From an uncultured Pelagibacteraceae bacterium (GTDB lineage: Bacteria; Pseudomonadota; Alphaproteobacteria; Pelagibacterales; Pelagibacteraceae): a stretch of 64,000 nt of DNA. Where the stretch lies: NCBI GenBank assembly GCA_902528375.1, contig CABZSS010000002.1, positions 1 through 64,000 on the forward strand, read 5' to 3'. Positions 44,060-53,700 of this stretch are shown piece after piece (within the stretch, counting starts at the first letter, position 1; every line of letters starts with the position of its first letter). The position numbers and the translations under genes are program-made. The notes under the pieces are model-generated. The model worked only from the letters and a program-made list of their open reading frames with translations. It had not been told where the DNA came from and did not search any database.

Positions 44060-45130
44060 TTAAATTTTTACTCCAGCACCTTTAAGAAACTTTGCTTTGT
44101 TATCTAATTGCCACCTTGGATTCACTTCAAAATTATGTTTGTCAAATTTTTTCTTCTTGTATCTCTCCAGACCTGCTAACGCTATCATCGCTGCGTTATC
44201 AGTACATAATTTTAAATCAGGAAAATAAACTTTAAATTTTTCTTCTTGGCATAATCTTTTTAAAGTAATTCTGATTTGTTTGTTAGCAGCAACACCACCC
44301 GCAACTACAAAAGTTTTATTTTTCGGATAAAGCTCCAAATGTTGTTCAATAGCTTTTTTCGTTTTTTTATACAAAATATCAAGAACTGTTTTTTGAAAAC
44401 TTGCTGCAAGATCGTTTTTATCTTTGTCCGTCTTTATGGACTCTTTTACTCTTAAGATTGCTGTTTTCAGACCAGCAAAAGATAAATTACATCCACCTCT
44501 ATTTAAAATAGGCTTTGGTAGCATGAACCTATTTTTATCACCGATCCTTGCCAATTCTTCTATCTTAGGTCCACCTGGGTAACCAAGATTTAAAAGTTTT
44601 GCTGTTTTATCGAATGCTTCACCGAGCGCATCATCTATCGTTGTACCAAGCCTTTTGTAGTCACCTAATTTTTTAACTGTTAAGTATTGAGTGTGTCCAC
44701 CTGAAATTAAAAAAAGTAGATATGGATATTTGATATTAAAATTTAATTTTGGGCTTAAGGCATGTCCCTCTAAATGATTGACAGCTATAAAAGGTTTTTT
44801 TAACGATAAAGACAAAGCTTTTGCAAAATTTAAACCAACTGATAAACAAACTATCAAACCAGGCCCAGCAGTTGCCGCAACAGCATCAATATCTTTCAAT
44901 TTTACTTTACTAATTTTTAAAGCTTTCCTTGTCATAATGTCAATCTTATCAAGGTGTGCTCTTGCAGCTAAATCTGGAACTACACCACCAAATTTTTTAT
45001 GAATTTCAAATTGACTTGAAACAACATTCGATAAAATTTTTGGTCTATTTTTTCCATTATCTCTCAATATGGAAACAGCAGTCTCATCACAACTAGTTTC
45101 TATGCCAATAATGATTGTTTTTTTTTTCAT
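44060..45130 (-). CDS. tsaD: tRNA N6-threonylcarbamoyladenosine biosynthesis protein TsaD
   Basis: IIGIETSCDETAVSIL, AATAGPGLIVCLSVGLNFAKAL, VNHLEGHALSP. Confidence 0.98.
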   Translation of the reverse strand: MKKKTIIIGIETSCDETAVSILRDNGKNRPKILSNVVSSQFEIHKKFGGVVPDLAARAHLDKIDIMTRKALKISKVKLKDIDAVAATAGPGLIVCLSVGLNFAKALSLSLKKPFIAVNHLEGHALSPKLNFNIKYPYLLFLISGGHTQYLTVKKLGDYKRLGTTIDDALGEAFDKTAKLLNLGYPGGPKIEELARIGDKNRFMLPKPILNRGGCNLSFAGLKTAILRVKESIKTDKDKNDLAASFQKTVLDILYKKTKKAIEQHLELYPKNKTFVVAGGVAANKQIRITLKRLCQEEKFKVYFPDLKLCTDNAAMIALAGLERYKKKKFDKHNFEVNPRWQLDNKAKFLKGAGVKI

Positions 45131-45180
45131 AAAAGCTTTTTATTAATGTAATTTACTCTAAAAATAAAAAAATTAAATAA

Positions 45181-46080
45181 ATGGAAAAACTTATAATTGG
45201 TTCTCGAAGAAGTAAATTGGCATTAAAATACGCTGAAATTGCAAAAAAAGCTTTTCTTAAAGAACTTGATATTGATATAGAAATTAAAAAAATTATCACA
45301 GATGGTGATTTAGTTTTAGATAGAAGGACTAGTGAAATTGGAGGCAAAGGAGAGTTCATAAAAAATATTGAAAAAGAACTTATTAATAAAAATATTGATG
45401 TAGCTGTTCATTCTTTAAAAGACGTTCCATCCGTTAAAACTAAAGGTCTTAGGATGGAGTGTTTTCTTAAAAGAAATGACCCCCAGGAAGTTTTAATTAA
45501 TAAAGAAAACTTAACATTTGATAAAATTAAAAAAAATTCAATAATTGGCACTTCTTCATTAAGAAGAGAATTTCAGTTAAAATATTTTAGATCAGACTTG
45601 AACTTTAAATTAATTAGGGGGAACATTGACACCAGAATTAAAAAATTAGATGAGGATCAATATGACTCGATTATATTAGCAAGGGCCGGTCTATCGTCTT
45701 TATCTATGGAAAACAGAATATCAGAGGTTTTTGAATGTAAGAAAATAGTTCCTCCAGCTGGTCAAGGAACAATTGTTATACAGTCTAGAGAAGACGATGA
45801 TAAATTAAATAGCATTCTTTCAAAAATTAACCATTTTGAAACTTCAATCGAGGCAAAAGTTGAAAGAAAAATTTTAAGTACTTTAGAGGGTGACTGCAAC
45901 ACTGCAGCTGGTATATATGCTAATGTAATAGGTAAGAATTTAAATATTATAGCTGAATTATTTTCTAATGATGGAAATAAAAAATTTACTTTTGAAGATG
46001 AATGTAAAATAGAAGAAGCTCTAAAAATTGCTGAAAAAGCTGGTGATGATTTAAAAAAACAGTTCGAGATGGATAAATAA
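45181..46080 (+). CDS. hemC: Porphobilinogen deaminase
   Basis: LIIGSRRSKLALKYAE, AVHSLKDVPS, GTSSLRRE, EGDCNTAAG. Confidence 0.98.
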   Translation: MEKLIIGSRRSKLALKYAEIAKKAFLKELDIDIEIKKIITDGDLVLDRRTSEIGGKGEFIKNIEKELINKNIDVAVHSLKDVPSVKTKGLRMECFLKRNDPQEVLINKENLTFDKIKKNSIIGTSSLRREFQLKYFRSDLNFKLIRGNIDTRIKKLDEDQYDSIILARAGLSSLSMENRISEVFECKKIVPPAGQGTIVIQSREDDDKLNSILSKINHFETSIEAKVERKILSTLEGDCNTAAGIYANVIGKNLNIIAELFSNDGNKKFTFEDECKIEEALKIAEKAGDDLKKQFEMDK

Positions 46081-46779
46081 ATGCATGTTTTGTTAACTAG
46101 ACCTTTAGAAGACTCAATAGATTTAATTAAGAGATTTAAAGACAAAGGTTTTACTGTATCTCATCTTCCTTTAATTAAAATAAATAAAATAGACTATCCA
46201 AAACTTAATAGTTCTGAATATAAGACCATCGTTTTTACAAGTTCAAATGCAATCAGAAATTTAGATACAAAAGATTTTGATAAAAAAAGTTTATGTTTTT
46301 GTGTTGGCGATGCAACAGAAAAAACTGCAAAACAAAAAGGTTTCCATAATACATTTTCGGCCGGTGGAAATGTAAAAAATTTGCAAGAATTAATCTTGCA
46401 AAATTTAGAAAAAAAAACTGAGAAAATTTTGTATATTAGCGGAGAATTAGTTTCATATGATTTGGATAAAGACCTCATCAAAGAAGGATTAAATGTTCAA
46501 AGATTAACTAATTATAGCGTTTCTCACATTGAGGATTTAAGTTCTAATTTTTTAAGTGAACTTAAAAAAAAAATTCCAGATATTGTTTATATATATTCTC
46601 AAAATAGCGCTGTAAGTTTTTTAAATTTGATTAAAAAATACCAGTTGGATGATTATTGGATGAAAACCAATTTAATGTGTATAGGTGAAAAAACTTCATC
46701 GGTGTTAAATGAGCTAAAATGGAAGAAAATCTTCCTATTTAATCCTGGTGAAGAAGAATTTTTATTATATAAAATTTAG
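46081..46779 (+). CDS. hemD: Uroporphyrinogen-III synthase
   Basis: VLLTRPLEDSIDLIKRFKDKGF; TIVFTSSNAIRNL; follows hemC. Confidence 0.92.
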   Translation: MHVLLTRPLEDSIDLIKRFKDKGFTVSHLPLIKINKIDYPKLNSSEYKTIVFTSSNAIRNLDTKDFDKKSLCFCVGDATEKTAKQKGFHNTFSAGGNVKNLQELILQNLEKKTEKILYISGELVSYDLDKDLIKEGLNVQRLTNYSVSHIEDLSSNFLSELKKKIPDIVYIYSQNSAVSFLNLIKKYQLDDYWMKTNLMCIGEKTSSVLNELKWKKIFLFNPGEEEFLLYKI

Positions 46780-46781
46780 AT

Positions 46782-47867
46782 ATGGAAGTTTTTATAAATT
46801 TTAAAGATCTATTTCTTTCTGTTTGGGACCAAGGAATTTTAGGAATTGATATTGGTCAAATCTTAATTGGTCTAGGAATATTTCTGATTTTTTTAATTTT
46901 TAGAGGCCTTATAAGCAAACTAATTCTTAAAAAATTAGAAATTATATCTAAGAAAACAACGAATAAACTGGATGATACGTTTGTAAAATCTTTGGTTGGT
47001 CCCGCAAGATTCTTGCCAGTGGTATTAGGTTTCTTTTTTGCAAGTTATTATATGACCTTTAGTGATGAAACCAGTTCATTCGTTGATAATGTTAATAGAA
47101 CATTAATTACTATATTGTTGTTCTGGATTATTCATCAGATAATAGAACCAATATCATATATCTTAAGCGGATTAGATAGAATTTTAACTCGTGAATTAAT
47201 TGGCTGGATAATTAAATCATTAAAGATACTTATTTTTATACTTGGTGCTGCAGCCGTATTAGAATTATGGGGAATTAAAATTGGTCCAATCATTGCAGGA
47301 CTAGGTTTATTTGGTGTTGCAGTTGCGCTAGGTGCACAAGACTTATTTAAAAATTTAATATCAGGGATATTAGTACTTGTTGAAAAAAGATTTAAAATGG
47401 GTGACTGGATTTTAGTTGAAGGCACTATAGAGGGCATTGTTGAAAAAATTGGATTTAGATCTACTACAATTAGAAAGTTCGATAAATCATTAGCTATAAT
47501 TCCAAATTTTCAATTTGCTGAAAATGCTGTAATAAACATAAGCCAAACTACAAACTGGCTTATAAGCTGGACAATTACACTTCAGTACGACACTACTATA
47601 GAGCAACTTAAAAATGTGCGAGATCAAATTGAAAATTTTATTAAAGAAAGTAAAGATTTTGATACAAAAGTTGGTTTAGCGGTAAGAGTAGATAAATTTT
47701 CTGACAGTTCAATAGACATGTATGTTAGATGTTTTACTCAAACAGGTAGCTGGAATGAGTGGCTTAAGGTTAAAGAAAGATTGGCTATTGGTATTAAAGA
47801 AATTGTAGAACAAAACAAAGCATCGTTTGCATTTCCTAGTCAATCAATTTACGTAGAGAAAAAATGA
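46782..47867 (+). CDS. MscS-family mechanosensitive channel
   Basis: IIAGLGLFGVAVALGAQDLFKNLISGILVLVEKRFKMGDWILVEGTIEGIVEKIGFRSTTIRKFDKSLAIIPN. Confidence 0.96.
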   Translation: MEVFINFKDLFLSVWDQGILGIDIGQILIGLGIFLIFLIFRGLISKLILKKLEIISKKTTNKLDDTFVKSLVGPARFLPVVLGFFFASYYMTFSDETSSFVDNVNRTLITILLFWIIHQIIEPISYILSGLDRILTRELIGWIIKSLKILIFILGAAAVLELWGIKIGPIIAGLGLFGVAVALGAQDLFKNLISGILVLVEKRFKMGDWILVEGTIEGIVEKIGFRSTTIRKFDKSLAIIPNFQFAENAVINISQTTNWLISWTITLQYDTTIEQLKNVRDQIENFIKESKDFDTKVGLAVRVDKFSDSSIDMYVRCFTQTGSWNEWLKVKERLAIGIKEIVEQNKASFAFPSQSIYVEKK

Positions 47868-48151
47868 TAATAATTTACATAGTTGCTATGACCATTCTAA
47901 AATATTATTCATACATAGTGATTGCAAATGTTGTTTTAAGTTGGTTAGTAGCTTTTAATGTAATTAATACCGGAAATAGATTTGTTTACTCTGTTTTGGA
48001 CTTCACATACCGAATGACTGAACCTTTTTTAAATAGGATAAGGGCTTTTTTACCAAATCTTGGTGCATTTGATATTTCTCCTATAATATTACTTATGTTG
48101 ATATGGATTATGCAAATGTGTATGGAGTATTATATTAGACCAATAATATAA
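47864..48151 (+). CDS. YggT family membrane protein
   Basis: YSYIVIANVVLSWLVAFNVINTGNRFVYSVLDFTYRMTEPFLNRIRAFLPNLGAFDISPIILLMLIW. Confidence 0.93.
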   Translation: MIIIYIVAMTILKYYSYIVIANVVLSWLVAFNVINTGNRFVYSVLDFTYRMTEPFLNRIRAFLPNLGAFDISPIILLMLIWIMQMCMEYYIRPII

Positions 48152-48157
48152 AAAATC

Positions 48158-49006
48158 ATGAATTTAATTGATGGAAAAAAAATTGCTGCTGAATTAAAAA
48201 ACAAACTAAAGGTGGAAGTTGATGGTATTAAGAAAAAATTCAAAAAAGTTCCAGGGTTGACAGTAATTTTAATTGGTGATTTAGCACCAAGTCAAATTTA
48301 TGTAAAGAACAAAGAAAAATCCGCTAAGGAAGTTGGATTAAATTCTGAAGTAATAAGATATGCAAACGATGTAGATGAAAATACTATTTTAAAAAAAATT
48401 AATGATTTAAACGAAGATAAATCGGTATCTGGAATTTTAGTTCAACTTCCTTTACCAAAACATATTAATAAAAAAAAAGTAATAGAGTCTATTAGTCCCA
48501 GCAAAGATGTTGATGGTTTTCACCCAATGAATGTGGGAAATTTGTCCTCTGGTTATGAAAGTTCAGTGCCTTGCACACCTCTTGGATGTTATCTTCTTCT
48601 AAAAAAAATTGAACCTAATTTAAGTGGTAAAAAAGCAGTAATCATAGGTAGATCCAATTTGAATGGAAAACCAATGGCTCAATTACTTTTAAAAGAAAAT
48701 TGTACTGTTACAATAACTCATTCTAAAACAAAAAATTTAAAGTCAGAATGTCTATTAGCAGACATCATAATTGCAGCTGTGGGTATCCCACAATTGGTAA
48801 AAGGTGATTGGGTAAAGAAAGATTCAATAATAATTGATGTAGGTATTAATAAAATTGATAAAGGAATTGTAGGAGATGTAGATTTTGATCAAGTTTCTAA
48901 AAGGGCAAAAGCATTAACACCTGTTCCAGGAGGAGTTGGCCCAATGACTATTGCTTGTTTGATAAAAAATACAATTGACTGTTTTAAAAGAATTAATTCA
49001 AATTAA
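48158..49006 (+). CDS. folD: Methylenetetrahydrofolate dehydrogenase/cyclohydrolase
   Basis: GILVQLPLPKHINKKKVIESISPSKDVDGFHPMNVG, VIIGRSNLNGKPMAQLLL, TPVPGGVGPMTIACL. Confidence 0.99.
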   Translation: MNLIDGKKIAAELKNKLKVEVDGIKKKFKKVPGLTVILIGDLAPSQIYVKNKEKSAKEVGLNSEVIRYANDVDENTILKKINDLNEDKSVSGILVQLPLPKHINKKKVIESISPSKDVDGFHPMNVGNLSSGYESSVPCTPLGCYLLLKKIEPNLSGKKAVIIGRSNLNGKPMAQLLLKENCTVTITHSKTKNLKSECLLADIIIAAVGIPQLVKGDWVKKDSIIIDVGINKIDKGIVGDVDFDQVSKRAKALTPVPGGVGPMTIACLIKNTIDCFKRINSN

Positions 49007-50678
49007 ATAAATCTAATATAACTTTATTAAATTCTAAACCTGCTTTTTTTGTATCAAATAACTTTTCCTCAGCGGCTTTTCTGTATTTACTTTTCAATTC
49101 ACCAATATCATCTCTATTTGCATAGTTAACGGCTAGATCAACATAATTTGGAATGTTCTCGGCTATTGGTGGATCCTTGATCTCCATTTGCTTATATGCG
49201 CCTAACACTAATCTCGATTTAATATGCTCAGTCGGGAGTGTTACAGATGGTGTTCCAAAAAGCATGGACTCAAAAAAAGAATTCCCTGCGCCATAATAGA
49301 TGGGATCGAGCAGTACAGAGGCCTTCCCAAGATGAAGAAGATAATCATGATAATTTAGAGGATCTAGAAAAATAATTCTATTCGAGTCGTATTTTTCACT
49401 GCCGCTTAATCGATTTATTAATTTCTTATACCAAACTTTATTTTTATCTTTAATAAAGTAAACGATAGCTTTTCTGTCTTTGTGAAGTATATCAAAGATT
49501 ATTTGATCAAAATCGGGATGAAGCTTAAATAAAGTTTGTGGACAAGAATAAATATTTTTTCTCTTAAGAACATTCTCAGAGAGTTTTTTTTTACAGACTG
49601 GTTTTGAATAGATCATTGGCAAATGCTCAATTAAAAGTAGTTTTTCAGAATAGTGTTTTTGAGTGTTGTCATTTACACAGTTTTTTGAAATTAAGTAATA
49701 GTCTATAGATTTACTACCCGTTGTTTCTGGATGACCGAAAGTAGTAATTTGATATTTTGCCAATCTAATTAAGGCAAGGTAATAAAATTCTATGGACATT
49801 CCAATATCAGGATAAAAAATTATATCGAGCTCAAAATATTTAATTACGTTTATTTTCTCAGAGAGTTTAACTGGAAGTATTTCATTTTTTAACACACCTT
49901 CTTTCTCTTTTTCCTTAAATTCATTAAATATGTTACCTGGGTGAGTTTTCTGAGAATGGAAAATAAATGTTTCAAATTTAGTTCTATCGAGACTAAAGAT
50001 AAGATTTTTATAAAGTTTTCCAATCGTATGGTCAGTAAAAAATTCAGATATTATTCCAATTCTAATTTTTCCTTCAATTACTTCGTTGGCACGTGTTTCT
50101 TGATTTAAAACTTTGTACAATTTTTTAAATGCCTGCACATTTCTTTTGTTTAAATCAAGGTTATCCCAATCACTGTATGATAGGTCAACATGAGGAGGAA
50201 CTATTATTTGATCTTTGTCATAATCTAATTTTTTTTGAAAATTTACATTTAGTATTTTCTCAATTTCCTTCTCTATTTTTTGTCTATATTTTTTAATTTC
50301 CTCTTTGTTAAATGGAATTTTTGGAAAAAATAAATTTTTTTGTATTTCCCATTTTTCATTTATTAAATTTTTTTTTAAACCTTCATCTACAACTGAAATT
50401 GCGTCTTCTAACTTGTCCTGATCTTTTAAAGTTGAAGCTAAAATTTGATATACAAAAGGTTCATCCGGTTTAATATTAATAATTTTTCTTAAACAGTTTT
50501 CTGTTTTTTCAAATTCTTTCAAGTGAGCATAGCAGTGAGCTAAGTTTCTTAATATAGACAAATTATCTGGATGATTTTTTACAAGTTTTTCAAAAAGTCC
50601 TGCAGATTTTTCATAGTCTTTTTTTTGTAAATGACTGTAAGCTATTTTAAAAAGTTCATCTGCAGAATATTTCTTCAC
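48993..50678 (-). CDS. TPR-repeat / O-GlcNAc-transferase-like glycosyltransferase
   Basis: N-terminal TPRs (AYSHLQKKDYEKSAGLFEKLVKNHPDN); C-terminal QITTFGHPETTGSKSIDYYLIS, LGKASVLLDPIYYGAGNSFFESMLFGTPSVTLP. Confidence 0.85.
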   Translation of the reverse strand: MKKYSADELFKIAYSHLQKKDYEKSAGLFEKLVKNHPDNLSILRNLAHCYAHLKEFEKTENCLRKIINIKPDEPFVYQILASTLKDQDKLEDAISVVDEGLKKNLINEKWEIQKNLFFPKIPFNKEEIKKYRQKIEKEIEKILNVNFQKKLDYDKDQIIVPPHVDLSYSDWDNLDLNKRNVQAFKKLYKVLNQETRANEVIEGKIRIGIISEFFTDHTIGKLYKNLIFSLDRTKFETFIFHSQKTHPGNIFNEFKEKEKEGVLKNEILPVKLSEKINVIKYFELDIIFYPDIGMSIEFYYLALIRLAKYQITTFGHPETTGSKSIDYYLISKNCVNDNTQKHYSEKLLLIEHLPMIYSKPVCKKKLSENVLKRKNIYSCPQTLFKLHPDFDQIIFDILHKDRKAIVYFIKDKNKVWYKKLINRLSGSEKYDSNRIIFLDPLNYHDYLLHLGKASVLLDPIYYGAGNSFFESMLFGTPSVTLPTEHIKSRLVLGAYKQMEIKDPPIAENIPNYVDLAVNYANRDDIGELKSKYRKAAEEKLFDTKKAGLEFNKVILDLFNLN

Positions 50679-50731
50679 AATATTTAAAAGAATATATTAT
50701 TTTTGCAAAAATGGTATTTTAATAATCTAGA

Positions 50732-51448
50732 TTAAGTTAATTTTGATCTTCCACCGTCCACACCTATTATTTGTCCTGTTATCCAAGAACTTTCATCGGT
50801 TAATAAAAACTTCGCCATTGCTGCAGCATCTTTACCTTCACCAATCCTTTTCATAGGATGTGCTTTAGCTATACCTTCAGCAATTAATTTATTTTTCAGC
50901 ATTGGTTCAGCAATTTTTGACTTTGTTAAGCTAGGCGCTATGCAATTAACTCTTATGTTTGGAGCGAATTCAGCTGCTAAAGAAACTGTAAGACCTTCTA
51001 AAGCACCTTTAACTGAAGCAATAATACTATGATTTGTAAAACCTCTTCTGACCGCAACCGTCGAAAATATTACAACAGAGCCCTTATTTTTTTTTAGACT
51101 TTCTTGGAAATTTTTAATCGTTTCCACAATAGGATAAAAGTTTAAATCAAAACATTTTTGAAAATCTTCTTTTTTTACCATTCTCAACGGTTTTAAATCA
51201 ATTGAACCTACACAATATGCAATACCTTTAATTTCGTCATTCGCAAATTGACTTTTTAAGTCTTCAATTTTTTTGGGATCAAGCACGTCAACAACAGTAA
51301 ATTTACAACCTGTCTCCGAAGAAATACTTTTTAAACTTTCTTCGCTTCTTCCAATAAGCTGAACATCATTGTTATTTTCAGCCATCATTTTTGATAAATT
51401 TGAGCCTATAGAACCTGTCGCACCAAATATTAAATATTTTCCTGACAT
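50732..51448 (-). CDS. Short-chain dehydrogenase/reductase
   Basis: YLIFGATGSIGSNLSKMMAE, GPINEI-like region, Tyr-less but SDR-like SVKGALEGLTVSLAAEFAPNIRVNCIAPSLTKS, ITGQIIGVDGG. Confidence 0.92.
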   Translation of the reverse strand: MSGKYLIFGATGSIGSNLSKMMAENNNDVQLIGRSEESLKSISSETGCKFTVVDVLDPKKIEDLKSQFANDEIKGIAYCVGSIDLKPLRMVKKEDFQKCFDLNFYPIVETIKNFQESLKKNKGSVVIFSTVAVRRGFTNHSIIASVKGALEGLTVSLAAEFAPNIRVNCIAPSLTKSKIAEPMLKNKLIAEGIAKAHPMKRIGEGKDAAAMAKFLLTDESSWITGQIIGVDGGRSKLT

Positions 51449-51476
51449 ATCATATAATAGTATTTATAAACAAATT

Positions 51477-52964
51477 ATGAAATTGTTTATTACACTTGGA
51501 AATCAACTATTTCCATTAAAATACTTAAGCCGCTTCAAAAATGACCATCTTTTTTTTATGGCGGAAGACCATGGCTTATGTACTTATGAAAAGCACCATA
51601 AGCTAAAAATATTACTATTTTTATCTTCAATGCGATCATACGCAGAAGATTTAAAAAAAAATAATTTTAAAATAATTTACTCGAAGATTGATAACCCTGC
51701 CTTTAAAAACGACTATGTTACAAAAATACATAAGGTTATTAAAAAGAATAAAATTAAAGAAATTTCCTTTTTTGAAATTGAAGATAAACCGTTTGAGAAG
51801 AAAATTTTGGATTTTATCAAAAAAAATAAGATTAAACTAAACATAATAAGAACTCCAATGTTTTTAAATTCAAGAGATGATTTTAAAAAATATTTATCTA
51901 AATCAAAAAAACCATTCATGGCAGTGTTTTATAAGGAAACAAGAAGAAAGATGAATATTTTAATGAATGGTGAAGATCCAGTTGGGGGCAAATGGAGCTT
52001 TGATGAAGATAATAGAAAAAAACTTCCCAAGGGAACAAAAATACCAGCTTTCCCAAAAATAAATGAAACCACTCATACAAAAAACTTAAAAGCGATAATA
52101 GAAAAAAATTTTTCGAAACATCCTGGTTCAACAAAAAATTTTTGGTTTGCGACAGAATTTAAAGATGTAATTAAACTATTAGATTTTTTTATCGAAGAAA
52201 AATCAAATTTATTTGGGGATTACGAGGATGCTGTCGATCAAACCAATAATATATTATTCCATAGCGCACTTAGTCCTTATTTAAATCTAGGAATAGTTAC
52301 ACCTGAAATAATATTAGATAGGATTTTAACTAGTCACAAAAAGAAAAAAATAAAGATAAATTCTCTAGAGGGTTATATTCGCCAGGTAATTGGTTGGCGT
52401 GAGTTTATGAGAGGAATCTACCAAAATTTCGACTCGAAATTAGAGACAGGAAATTTCTTCAAACATAAACGAAAAATGAAGGCCTCATGGTATGAAGGAA
52501 ACACTGATTTACCACCTTTAGATTATGCAATCAAAAATGCTAACTATCATGGTTGGTCTCATCACATAGAAAGACTAATGATATTATCTAACATAATGAA
52601 CCTTTGTGAGATTAAACCAATTTATGTTTATAAATGGTTTATGGAAATGTTTGTTGACTCGTCGGATTGGGTAATGTCACCAAATGTTTATGGCATGGGA
52701 TTGTTTAGTGATGGAGGAATATTTGCAACTAAACCATATATTTGTGGTTCAAGTTATTTTTTAAAAATGATGGATTTTAAAAAAGGAGATTGGTGCAATA
52801 TTATGGATGGTCTTTATTGGAGATTTATCAACAAAAACAGAAAATTTTTTTTAAAAAATCCAAGACTATCAATGATGGTAAGAATTTACGATAAAATGAA
52901 CTTAGATAGAAAGAAACTGATATTAAAAGAAGCTGATAATTTTATTAAAAAAAATACTTTTTAA
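51477..52964 (+). CDS. Deoxyribodipyrimidine photolyase-related protein (PF04244 / FeS-BCP-type cryptochrome-photolyase)
   Basis: Start corrected to MKLFITLGNQLFP; FFMAEDHGLCTYEKHHKLKILLFLSSMRSYAEDL, YIRQVIGWREFMRGIY, MFVDSSDWVMSPNVYGMGLFSDGGIFATKPYICGSSYFLKM. Confidence 0.95.
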   Translation: MKLFITLGNQLFPLKYLSRFKNDHLFFMAEDHGLCTYEKHHKLKILLFLSSMRSYAEDLKKNNFKIIYSKIDNPAFKNDYVTKIHKVIKKNKIKEISFFEIEDKPFEKKILDFIKKNKIKLNIIRTPMFLNSRDDFKKYLSKSKKPFMAVFYKETRRKMNILMNGEDPVGGKWSFDEDNRKKLPKGTKIPAFPKINETTHTKNLKAIIEKNFSKHPGSTKNFWFATEFKDVIKLLDFFIEEKSNLFGDYEDAVDQTNNILFHSALSPYLNLGIVTPEIILDRILTSHKKKKIKINSLEGYIRQVIGWREFMRGIYQNFDSKLETGNFFKHKRKMKASWYEGNTDLPPLDYAIKNANYHGWSHHIERLMILSNIMNLCEIKPIYVYKWFMEMFVDSSDWVMSPNVYGMGLFSDGGIFATKPYICGSSYFLKMMDFKKGDWCNIMDGLYWRFINKNRKFFLKNPRLSMMVRIYDKMNLDRKKLILKEADNFIKKNTF

Positions 52965-52991
52965 AATCATAATAGTGTACAAAAGTTAAAG

Positions 52992-53699
52992 ATGTCTAAT
53001 TCTTTGCAGATTTTAATGCCCGCTTACAATGAGGGTAAAAATATTAAAAATCACATAACGAAAATTAATAATATTTTAAAAAAGAAAATTAAATATTCAT
53101 TCTTAATTTGTGAGGATGGTAGTTCTGATAATACGTTAGAAATTCTAAAAAAATTGAAAAAAAAATTTAAAATTCAAATATTGTCTAAAAAAATAAAACA
53201 AGGGTACTCTACAGCGGTGATGTCCGGTATCAAAAAAGCTAATGCTGATTATTTATTAATAATGGACTCAGATGGTCAATGTGACCCAAGACAAATCTTT
53301 AAGTTTTGGAATGTACGAAAAAAAGCTGATTTAGTTGTTGGATATAGAATAAAGAGAAGAGACTTTTTATATAGAAAATTTTTTTCAGATTTCGCAAAGT
53401 TTGTCTACGGATTTTTTTTTAAAGTTAAACTTAAAGATCCAAGTTTTGCCTTTTCTCTAATTCGAAAGGATGTTTACAAATCTCTTCAAAGCTTCACTCC
53501 ATCTATGCCAGAGGGATTTTTTTGGGAATATAACGCCCGGGCAATCTACAAGGGTTACAAAATATTAGAAATAGGAATTAAACACAAAAAAAGAAAATAT
53601 GGTGAGACCCAAATTTTCCGTGTTTGGAGACTACCAAAAATTGCACTAATAAATTTTATAGGATTGCTGAGAATAAAGTTTGATCTATTAATGAATTAA
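52992..53699 (+). CDS. Family 2 glycosyltransferase
   Basis: LQILMPAYNEGKNIKNHI, CEDGSSDNTLEIL, ADYLLIMDSDGQCDPRQI. Confidence 0.93.
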   Translation: MSNSLQILMPAYNEGKNIKNHITKINNILKKKIKYSFLICEDGSSDNTLEILKKLKKKFKIQILSKKIKQGYSTAVMSGIKKANADYLLIMDSDGQCDPRQIFKFWNVRKKADLVVGYRIKRRDFLYRKFFSDFAKFVYGFFFKVKLKDPSFAFSLIRKDVYKSLQSFTPSMPEGFFWEYNARAIYKGYKILEIGIKHKKRKYGETQIFRVWRLPKIALINFIGLLRIKFDLLMN

Positions 53700-53700
53700 T

